Below are positions 1 through 5,773 of a stretch of 5,773 bases of DNA, in pieces. Made by a program: the position numbers and the translations under genes. This stretch comes from JAWXVE01 sp044425575 (lineage in GTDB: Bacteria; Bacillota; Clostridia; Lachnospirales; Lachnospiraceae), in assembly GCA_044425575.1 (NCBI GenBank), contig JAWXVE010000095.1, forward strand, positions 1 through 5,773. Direction: 5' to 3'. The first letter of the stretch is position 1, and every line of letters starts with the position of its first letter. The notes beneath the pieces were generated by a model, which saw nothing but the letters and a program-made list of their open reading frames with translations, made no database searches and was not told where the DNA came from.

Positions 1-110
1 TACCCGCACAGTGGTGTGGAGAGCCTTTGGGTAGGTTGAGGAAGCCAGAAGTTCGCCTAGATGTTTAGTTGTTGCTCGCATGACAAGTGTGTTTTCCCAC
101 AGTGTGGAGG
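1..110. other. Intergenic segment of higher G+C, edge of a probable repeat element
   Basis: No gene can be supported here. The first 60 bases are about 57% G+C and the first 240 about 47% by hand count, against clearly AT-rich genes downstream, so the segment looks compositionally foreign. On the minus strand an open frame begins at an ATG at 126-124 and runs off the left edge (42 codons, starting MPLSTTSTLW). On the plus strand a short frame entering from the left stops at 66-68. Neither has a recognisable motif or a ribosome binding site that I can see, and both are short enough to be chance. The segment joins directly to the inverted repeat that follows and may belong to the same element. 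Confidence 0.4.
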
Positions 111-297
111 TTGTAGACAGAGGCATCTACTTCTTTCTGAACCTTTGCGGTAAGGTATGCGTATTTTCTGGCGAATGCAGGGAAGGAAAACCAATTGTTT
201 GAGTGGAGCGAGTTTTGGTTTTCCTTCCCAAATAATGCTGAGCCAGAAAAAACACATACCAGCAGGTACAGAAAGAAGTAGATGCCTCTGACTACAA
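111..297. repeat. Long imperfect inverted repeat (potential 187-nt hairpin)
   Basis: The two arms pair over most of their length. Bases 111-116 pair with 292-297. Bases 118-138 pair with 270-290, a perfect 21-bp stem. Bases 141-144 pair with 264-267, 154-159 with 255-260, 164-172 with 242-250, and 180-194 with 215-229, a perfect 15-bp inner stem. The terminal loop is 195-214. Internal loops lie at about 145-153 opposite 261-263, and at 173-179 opposite 230-241. No run of T follows the inner stem on either strand, so it is not a typical intrinsic terminator. It could be a MITE-like or other dispersed palindromic element, or a structured leader RNA if transcription comes from further upstream. 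The pairing is read directly from the sequence; the function is unknown. Confidence 0.85.
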
Positions 298-425
298 TGA
301 TAATATAGTGGCATACATGCCATATTCCAAATAATGCTGAGCCAGAAAAAACACATACCAGCAGGTACAGAAAGAAGTAGATGCCTCTGACTACAATGAT
401 AATATAGTGGCATACATGCCATATT
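228..425. repeat. Perfect 99-bp tandem duplication (two copies)
   Basis: Bases 228-326 and 327-425 are identical over all 99 positions and abut with no spacer. The unit begins CCAAATAATGCTGAGCCAG and ends at GCATACATGCCATATT. It contains almost the whole right arm of the preceding inverted repeat, so the left arm at 118-138 can pair equally well with 270-290 or with 369-389. The complete lack of divergence suggests a recent duplication, or upkeep by recombination. The unit also holds a small palindrome, TGGCAT-AC-ATGCCA, at 309-322 and again at 408-421. Because 99 is a multiple of three, the duplication keeps an antisense frame open, which produces a misleading 33-residue protein repeat. Confidence 0.95.
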
Positions 426-454
426 CCAAATAATGCGAAGACAGAAATAACACA
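426..454. repeat. Decayed partial third copy of the 99-bp unit
   Basis: Bases 426-436 match the first 11 bases of the unit exactly (CCAAATAATGC). Bases 437-454 then follow the unit with one gap and a few substitutions, keeping the CAGAAA-AACACA pattern. After that the similarity fades. This stretch may be the old boundary against which the tandem copies arose by slippage or unequal recombination. The exact head match is firm; relatedness of the tail is likely but the segment is short. Confidence 0.6.
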
Positions 455-462
455 ATAATGCT

Positions 463-490
463 TTCAAAAGATACACAGATAGTGTATAGT
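463..490 (+). promoter_or_regulatory. Weak sigma-A type promoter candidate for polA
   Basis: A -10 like TATAGT at 485-490 (5 of 6 to consensus) lies 16 bases after a -35 like TTCAAA at 463-468 (4 of 6). Transcription would start near 496-498, leaving a leader of roughly 20 bases before the polA ATG at 516. A short inverted repeat, ATACAC-AGATA-GTGTAT (471-487), overlaps the -10. This is the best candidate in the AT-rich gap after the repeats, but the match is modest and the real promoter could lie upstream of the window. Confidence 0.3.
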
Positions 491-515
491 AGAAGAGAAA
501 GGCATTGGTAGGAAA

Positions 516-3200
516 ATGAAAGAAAAAATTGTATTAATTGATGGACACAGTATTTTAAATAGAGCATTTTATGGAGTGCCAGACTTAACAAATTATGAAG
601 GTTTGCATACGAATGCAATCTATGGATTTCTCAACATTCTCTTCAAAATCCTAGAAGAGGAACAACCACAATACTTAGCGGTTGCATTTGACTTAAAGGC
701 ACCTACGTTTCGTCATAAGTTATATGATCAATATAAGGGAACGAGAAAGGGCATGCCAGAAGAATTGCGTGAACAAGTACCTCTTATGAAAGAAGTACTT
801 ACAGCAATGGGAATTGCAATTGTATCTAAGGAAGGGTATGAGGCAGATGATGTCTTAGGTACTCTCGCAACGTGCTACGAGGCAGATGGATGTGCGGTAA
901 CATTAGTATCGGGAGATAGAGATTTATTACAGATTGCTAGTAAAGAGATTAAGATTAAGATACCAAAGACAAAAGGTGGCAAAACAGAAAGCTATGATTA
1001 TTACGAAGAAGATGTGTGGAATGAATATCACTTAACAACGAAACAATTTATAGAATTAAAAGCATTAATGGGCGATGCGGCAGATAATATTCCAGGAGTT
1101 CCTAAAGTTGGTCTTAAAACAGCAACAGGGCTATTAGAAACATATGGAACCATTGCCAATATTTACGATCATATTGAAGAGATTACCAAGAAGAGTATTC
1201 AAGGGTCATTACGGGAAAATCGTGACCTAGCAGAATTGAGCAAGGAATTGGCAACGATTAAGATTGATTGTGAATTGCCAGATATTAAGGAATCAGCCCG
1301 TATTACTAATTTTTATACAAAAGAAGCCTACGATCAATTTAAACGATTGGGATTTAAGAATTATTTAAGTAGATTCGACCAAGAAGATAAGTTCCAAGAG
1401 GAGACGGAAACAGCCATAGAGGTTGAACAAGTTAGCACTAAGAAACGTGTAATGGAATTGTATTCCATGGCTAAAGAGCAAGATAAGGTAGCGATTTATC
1501 TTCTTTGTAAGGAACAGGTACAAAATGGTATTGTTGCCATTGCTTTGGCGTGGGAAGTAGGTAAAGTATATGTAATAGGAACTTGTACGGACTTAGATGA
1601 TACTGATATACTAGAGACTACAAGAGCTTTTCTCATGGATTTACAAGAAGAGAAAAAGGGAAGAAGTATCGTAACCTTTGAAGCGAAGAAGTTATATGAA
1701 TATTTGTCCTTGGAGCGTTCTCATGGAATATACGATTTACAAATTGGTGCCTATTTAGTAAACCCACTAAAGAATGATTATGAGATTGAAGATGTTGTTC
1801 ATGAGTATTTGGGAAAGAATATGCAGACGAAAGTAGAGCGTATTGGTAAGAAGAAGTGGTGTGATGTATATGAAGAGCATAAAGGAGAAGAAGATGCTCC
1901 AGCCGTGTTATATGCAGGAGAAGCAGCACTTGGGTGTTTCGAAACTTATGAATTAGTGCGAAATAGACTACAGGAACTTGAAATGGAACGTCTGATGGAC
2001 GAATTAGAAATGCCATTGTCCTATGTATTATACAAAATGCAACAAGAAGGTATCTTAGTAGAGAAAGATGCATTGCAACAGTATGGAGAGGAACTAGTAG
2101 GACGGATTGTGGAGTTAGAAGAAGGAATCTATGAAGCTTCTGGAACTACTTTTAACATTAATTCCCCTAAGCAGTTAGGACAAGTTTTGTTCGAGAAGAT
2201 GGAGCTTCCTGGTGGCAAGAAGACTAAGACGGGATATTCCACAAGTGCGGAAGTATTAGACAAGTTAGCAGGGGAGTACCCTATTGTATCACAAGTATTA
2301 GAATATAGAGCATTAACGAAGTTGAAATCTACCTATGCAGAAGGACTTGCAAATTGCATCCAAGAAGATGGAAGAATTCACAGTCATTTTAATCAAACTA
2401 TTACAGCGACTGGAAGAATTAGTTCTACAGAACCGAACTTGCAGAATATTCCAATGCGTATGGAACTTGGCAGAAGAATCCGAAAAGTGTTTATTCCAAA
2501 AGAAGGCTATGTGTTCATGGATGCGGACTATTCTCAAATAGAACTTCGTATCTTAGCTCATATGTCCAAGGATGAAACCTTAATCCAAGCCTATCGGGAG
2601 AATGAAGACATTCATAGGTTGACGGCTTCTCAAGTATTTCATACACCATTTGAAGAAGTAACAGAGTTGCAGAGAAGGAATGCTAAAGCAGTCAACTTCG
2701 GCATTATTTATGGGATTAGTGCATTTGGACTTAGCCAAGACTTAAGTATTACACCTAAAGAAGCAGGGAAATATCGTGAACAGTACTTTGCAACGTACCC
2801 AAAAGTAAAGGAATTCTTAGATGAATTAATTGATGTGGCTAAGAAAGATGGCGCAATTGCAACATTATTAGGACGTAGACGACCAGTACCAGAGATACAC
2901 TCAAGTAACTTTATGCAACGCTCTTTTGGTGAACGAATTGCTATGAATTCTCCTATTCAAGGCACGGCAGCTGATATTATTAAAATTGCCATGTTACGTG
3001 TTTATGAAGCATTGAAAGAATTAGGATTGCAATCGCGTTTGATTTTGCAAATTCATGATGAGCTTCTCCTAGAAGTAGCACAAGAAGAGGTGGAACAAGT
3101 GGCAATCATCTTAGAACGTGAGATGAAGGGTGCAATGGAACTTGCAGTGTCTTTAGAAATCGAGTCACATACAGGAAGCAACTGGTATGATGTAAAGTGA
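516..3200 (+). CDS. polA: DNA polymerase I, 3'-5' exonuclease domain inactive
   Basis: The 894-residue product fills gaps in DNA repair and replaces RNA primers of Okazaki fragments in the cytoplasm. Residues 1 to about 290 are the 5' nuclease (FEN) domain, with metal-binding acids D9, D59, E109, D111, D112, D134, D136, D187 and D190 and a helix-hairpin-helix near 192-212. Residues about 300-485 occupy the proofreading domain position, but the DEDD acids are gone: no FDTET motif, no N-xxx-D motif, and YAGEA (466-470) where E. coli has YAAED. The polymerase domain follows, with TATGRISSTEPNLQNIP (630-646), motif A DYSQIELR (D671), O-helix RRNAKAVNFGIIYG (K724, F728, Y732) and motif C QIHDE (D849). 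Length is usual for Gram-positive Pol I. The ATG at 516 gives the standard start MKEKIVLIDGHSILNRAF. Its AGGA at 510-513 sits unusually close to the start. First gene of the operon. Confidence 0.98.
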   Translation: MKEKIVLIDGHSILNRAFYGVPDLTNYEGLHTNAIYGFLNILFKILEEEQPQYLAVAFDLKAPTFRHKLYDQYKGTRKGMPEELREQVPLMKEVLTAMGIAIVSKEGYEADDVLGTLATCYEADGCAVTLVSGDRDLLQIASKEIKIKIPKTKGGKTESYDYYEEDVWNEYHLTTKQFIELKALMGDAADNIPGVPKVGLKTATGLLETYGTIANIYDHIEEITKKSIQGSLRENRDLAELSKELATIKIDCELPDIKESARITNFYTKEAYDQFKRLGFKNYLSRFDQEDKFQEETETAIEVEQVSTKKRVMELYSMAKEQDKVAIYLLCKEQVQNGIVAIALAWEVGKVYVIGTCTDLDDTDILETTRAFLMDLQEEKKGRSIVTFEAKKLYEYLSLERSHGIYDLQIGAYLVNPLKNDYEIEDVVHEYLGKNMQTKVERIGKKKWCDVYEEHKGEEDAPAVLYAGEAALGCFETYELVRNRLQELEMERLMDELEMPLSYVLYKMQQEGILVEKDALQQYGEELVGRIVELEEGIYEASGTTFNINSPKQLGQVLFEKMELPGGKKTKTGYSTSAEVLDKLAGEYPIVSQVLEYRALTKLKSTYAEGLANCIQEDGRIHSHFNQTITATGRISSTEPNLQNIPMRMELGRRIRKVFIPKEGYVFMDADYSQIELRILAHMSKDETLIQAYRENEDIHRLTASQVFHTPFEEVTELQRRNAKAVNFGIIYGISAFGLSQDLSITPKEAGKYREQYFATYPKVKEFLDELIDVAKKDGAIATLLGRRRPVPEIHSSNFMQRSFGERIAMNSPIQGTAADIIKIAMLRVYEALKELGLQSRLILQIHDELLLEVAQEEVEQVAIILEREMKGAMELAVSLEIESHTGSNWYDVK

Positions 3201-3206
3201 GTGAAT

Positions 3207-3806
3207 ATGGCAAAAATAATTGGAATTACAGGTGGAGTTGGAGCGGGGAAATCAGCTGTTTTATGTTATCTTAGCCAAGCATATGGCTATTCGGTGATAC
3301 AAGCAGATCAGGTAGCCCATGAGGTTAAGGAAAAAGGAACACCTTGTTATGAAGCCTTAGTGGAATTATTAGGCGAGGATATTTTAGACGGGGAAGGTCA
3401 AATAAACCGTTGCAAAATGGCAGATGTGATTTTTAAAGAGCCAGATAAACTAAGACAAGTCAATGAATTAATTCATCCAGCAGTGCAAGAAGTGCTTTTG
3501 CAGGCAATGGCAGAAGAAGATGGAGCGTATTTGTTTATAGAAGCAGCTTTATTAATTGAAAGTGGATATCTTCCCTATTTAGACGAATTATGGTATATTT
3601 ATGCAGATGAAGAAGTTAGACGAAAACGATTAGAGCAGGATAGAGGTTATTCAATTCATAAAACAGATGATATTTTTGCAAGTCAATTAACAGATGAGGA
3701 ATATCGCAGCTATAAGCCTGTAGTAATTGATAATTCACAAGCACGAGAGAATGCATTTCATCAAATTGATAAAATATTGGAGGGCTGTTATGAAGCAGAA
3801 CGGTAA
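3207..3806 (+). CDS. coaE: Dephospho-CoA kinase
   Basis: This enzyme phosphorylates the 3'-hydroxyl of the dephospho-CoA ribose with ATP, the last step of coenzyme A synthesis, in the cytoplasm. The 199-residue product has the P-loop GITGGVGAGKS at 6-16, the substrate-site QADQVAHEV near 32-40, the family pattern GQINRCKMADVIF...HP near 64-91, EAALLIE near 112-118, and a basic lid RRKRLEQDRGYS near 138-149, ending in the VVIDNS region near 172-177. Length is normal for the family. I chose ATG 3207 because the protein then opens MAKIIGITGG, and GTGA at 3197-3200 gives a weak ribosome binding site; GTG 3201, directly after the polA stop, is an alternative adding two residues. Placement suggests translational coupling to polA. 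The mutM gene that sits between polA and coaE in Bacillus is absent. Confidence 0.95.
   Translation: MAKIIGITGGVGAGKSAVLCYLSQAYGYSVIQADQVAHEVKEKGTPCYEALVELLGEDILDGEGQINRCKMADVIFKEPDKLRQVNELIHPAVQEVLLQAMAEEDGAYLFIEAALLIESGYLPYLDELWYIYADEEVRRKRLEQDRGYSIHKTDDIFASQLTDEEYRSYKPVVIDNSQARENAFHQIDKILEGCYEAER
3779..3784 (+). promoter_or_regulatory. Strong ribosome binding site for the FtsA-like gene, inside coaE
   Basis: GGAGGG lies five bases before the ATG at 3790, within the last codons of coaE. It is the best Shine-Dalgarno sequence in the window. It decides the start at 3790 over the in-frame ATG at 3820, even though the gene then overlaps coaE by 17 bases. Confidence 0.8.
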
Positions 3807-5773
3807 AATCAGCGGACATATGGTATTTGGACTAGACATTGGTACGCGTAGTATTGTGGGAACAGTTGGATATCAAACAGACACACAATTTATTGTTGTG
3901 GCACAAGCCGTAGAAGAACATACCACAAGATCCATGTTAGATGGGCAGATTCATGATATTCCCAAGGTAAGTGAAACAATTCTTAAGGTAAAAGAAACCT
4001 TAGAACATCATACAAAGCAAGAGTGTAAGGAAGTATGTATTGCGGCGGCAGGCCGTGTATTGCAGACGATTACTACTTCTGTCACATCAGAACTTGAAAG
4101 TGAGAGGGAGATTACCCAAGAAGATGTTTACAGTGTGGAATCTCTTGGAGTAGAGCGTGCATACGAAGAATTTTCACAGGAGAATAATTCTCCAGAGAAG
4201 TTTTTTTGCGTGGGACATTCCATTATACGATACTATATGAATGATTTTCCAATCTCCAATTTAATTGGTCATAAAGCAACTAGAATTTCCACAGAATTAA
4301 TTGCCACCTTTTTACCTAATGATGTAGTGGATGGGTTGTATCAAGCAGTGGAATTAGCAGGCTTAGAAGTAGTGAACTTAACATTAGAACCTATTGCAGC
4401 TATGCACGTGGCCATTCCTGAGAAATATCGGATGTTGAACATTGCATTAGTCGATGTAGGCGCAGGCACATCAGATATTTGCATTACGAAAAGTGGTAGT
4501 ATTGTAGCATATGGAATGATTCCTTGTGCGGGAGATTCGATTACAGAAGCCATTGCACAACATTGCCTTGTGGATTTTCAAACAGCCGAATCAATTAAGA
4601 AAGATGCCGGAGAGATGGAAACCATTTCCTATGATGATATTTTATTGCTGCCTCAGTCTATTGGGCGAGAGGAATTGTATGAATTAACCAAGAATGAAGT
4701 AGATTCCATGGCGAAGCAAGTAGCCGATAAGATTATGGAATTAAATGGCGATAAAACAGTAAGTGCTGTCTTTGTCATTGGAGGAGGAGGTAAGTATGGT
4801 AATTACGTACAGACTCTTGCCCAGTATCTAGAACTGCCAGAAGAACGCGTGGCACTCCGCGGTTTTGAAGTAATGCAAGATATTGTCTTTATGCAAAAAT
4901 CCATTGAAAAAGATTCTATGCTAGTTACGCCTGTTGGAATTTGTCTAAGTTTTTATGAGCATAATAACAACTTTTTGTATGTTTCCTTCAATGGTAAGAA
5001 GATTAAGTTGTACGATAATGGACAATTATCCATTGTAGATGTGATTATGCAAGCAGGAATTACCAACGAGGATATTTTTCCAAAAAGAGGAACGCCAATT
5101 CACTATAAATTAGATGGAGTTTCTAAAATTGCCAGAGGGGAACGGGGCGAACCAGCTGTTATTACCATTAATGGAGAAGTGGCAGATTTACATGCTTCCA
5201 TTAAGGCAGGAGATTCCATTGTGCTAACTGAATCTACAGCAGGTAGACAGGCTAACTTGTCTGTGAAAAAGTTTTTAGAATCCAAGGCATCCATTACGGT
5301 ACATGTGAATGACCAGGCAGTAGAATTGCCAATGTTTGTGTTGGTAAATCAAATGTTACAGTCAGAATTCTATGAAATACAAGAGCAAGATGAAATTGAG
5401 TTGCTAAATTACTATACTGTGGAGCAAGTGTTAGAATGCATGGATTTATTAGATGATTTGTACAAAGACATCTATGTAAATCATACATTGGCAGATAGAA
5501 GTACAAAAGTATATGATCAATTTAGTGTTCGCATTCAGGAAGTAGAGAAATTGCAAAACCAAGAGAAACTACACAAGCAAGAGGGAATTCAAGAAATCAC
5601 TCCAGTAATCAAAAGTATTCCTAAAGTGGAGTTGTGGAGAAACCTTGTCACAGAGGAAGAAGTGGGGGAGAATGAAGAATCTGTTATTCATGATATTTAT
5701 GTTATGATTAATGGAACGCCTATTCATTTATCGGGTAAGAAAGAATATGTCTTTGTTGATATTTTTGATGTCT
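3790..5773 (+). CDS. FtsA-like actin-fold ATPase with long C-terminal extension (3' end outside window)
   Basis: The frame is open for 661 codons to the window edge with no stop. Residues 12-380 match the FtsA/PilM branch of the actin-HSP70 ATPases: phosphate-1 loop FGLDIGTRSIVG (13-24), a probable 1C (SHS2-type) subdomain near 83-165, EPIAAM (200-205), phosphate-2 loop VDVGAGTSD (221-229) and adenosine motif VIGGGGKYG (329-337). FtsA proteins bind ATP, polymerise at the membrane and tether FtsZ. Typical FtsA ends about 40 residues later with an amphipathic helix; this one continues for at least 270 residues. That extension holds four hydrophobic-xx-N(G/D)-xx-hydrophobic hairpins, starting near 397, 457, 502 and 636, that look like repeated small beta modules. 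No signal peptide or transmembrane segment is seen. There is no ftsZ nearby, so a role in division is inferred; envelope or pilus-type functions are possible. It overlaps coaE by 17 bases and is probably co-transcribed with it. Confidence 0.85.
   Translation, partial: MKQNGKISGHMVFGLDIGTRSIVGTVGYQTDTQFIVVAQAVEEHTTRSMLDGQIHDIPKVSETILKVKETLEHHTKQECKEVCIAAAGRVLQTITTSVTSELESEREITQEDVYSVESLGVERAYEEFSQENNSPEKFFCVGHSIIRYYMNDFPISNLIGHKATRISTELIATFLPNDVVDGLYQAVELAGLEVVNLTLEPIAAMHVAIPEKYRMLNIALVDVGAGTSDICITKSGSIVAYGMIPCAGDSITEAIAQHCLVDFQTAESIKKDAGEMETISYDDILLLPQSIGREELYELTKNEVDSMAKQVADKIMELNGDKTVSAVFVIGGGGKYGNYVQTLAQYLELPEERVALRGFEVMQDIVFMQKSIEKDSMLVTPVGICLSFYEHNNNFLYVSFNGKKIKLYDNGQLSIVDVIMQAGITNEDIFPKRGTPIHYKLDGVSKIARGERGEPAVITINGEVADLHASIKAGDSIVLTESTAGRQANLSVKKFLESKASITVHVNDQAVELPMFVLVNQMLQSEFYEIQEQDEIELLNYYTVEQVLECMDLLDDLYKDIYVNHTLADRSTKVYDQFSVRIQEVEKLQNQEKLHKQEGIQEITPVIKSIPKVELWRNLVTEEEVGENEESVIHDIYVMINGTPIHLSGKKEYVFVDIFDV

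Noticed and set aside
180..229. Inner 15-bp stem as a rho-independent terminator
   Set aside because: No T run follows the stem on either strand; the T-rich part lies within the stem itself, so it lacks the defining tail.
228..436. CRISPR-like repeat array
   Set aside because: The 99-bp copies abut directly with no spacers, only two are full length, and no cas genes are present.
57..476. Antisense 139-codon open frame containing two identical 33-residue repeats
   Set aside because: It starts with GTG and has no ribosome binding site. It runs through both hairpin arms, and its protein repeat is simply the 99-bp tandem DNA repeat kept in frame. Nothing in the sequence resembles a folded protein family I know.
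391..618. Antisense open frame across the polA start
   Set aside because: It overlaps the certain start of polA and the repeat DNA, and shows no family motif or start signal.
1633..2541. Antisense and alternate-frame open frames inside polA
   Set aside because: They lie wholly within the conserved polA coding frame and look like ordinary shadows of it.
4201..4207. Run of seven T in the FtsA-like gene as a frameshift or phase-variation site
   Set aside because: The frame is intact on both sides and the encoded residues (KFFCVG) fit the family, so there is no sign of slippage use.
4341..5506. Antisense open frames inside the FtsA-like gene
   Set aside because: All are short, overlap a well-supported coding frame, and lack start signals or recognisable motifs.

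Overview
The window looks like chromosomal DNA of a low-GC Gram-positive anaerobe, most likely Clostridia close to Lachnospiraceae. The protein style supports this: a Pol I without proofreading residues, a polymerase motif of the type SSNFMQRSFGERIAMNSPIQ, and a long FtsA-like ATPase behind coaE. The AT-rich codon use fits as well. The placement rests on recognised protein style, not on a database search.

Positions 1-515 hold no convincing gene. This region carries a large imperfect inverted repeat (111-297, perhaps reaching 97-311 as RNA). Its right arm lies inside a perfect 99-bp sequence present twice head to tail (228-326 and 327-425), and a decayed partial third copy follows (426-454). 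The first 240 bases are about 47% G+C by hand count, clearly richer than the genes, and look like a dispersed repeat or insertion remnant upstream of polA. A weak promoter candidate lies between the repeats and polA.

Positions 516-5773 are three same-strand genes packed without gaps. polA (516-3200) encodes DNA polymerase I with an intact 5' nuclease and an intact polymerase, but its 3'-5' exonuclease domain has lost the catalytic acids. coaE (dephospho-CoA kinase) starts within a few bases of the polA stop. The third gene overlaps the coaE end by 17 bases and has a strong ribosome binding site inside coaE. It encodes an actin-fold ATPase of the FtsA type with an unusual long C-terminal extension of repeated short beta-hairpin-like modules. 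It is still open at the right edge of the window.

The tight spacing and the absence of terminator-like hairpins between the genes suggest one operon. It would link DNA repair and Okazaki-fragment processing, the last step of coenzyme A synthesis, and a probable division or envelope-associated ATPase. The functional link between the three is not evident from sequence. The most interesting items are the hairpin and tandem repeat block in front of polA and the repeat-bearing extension of the FtsA-like protein.
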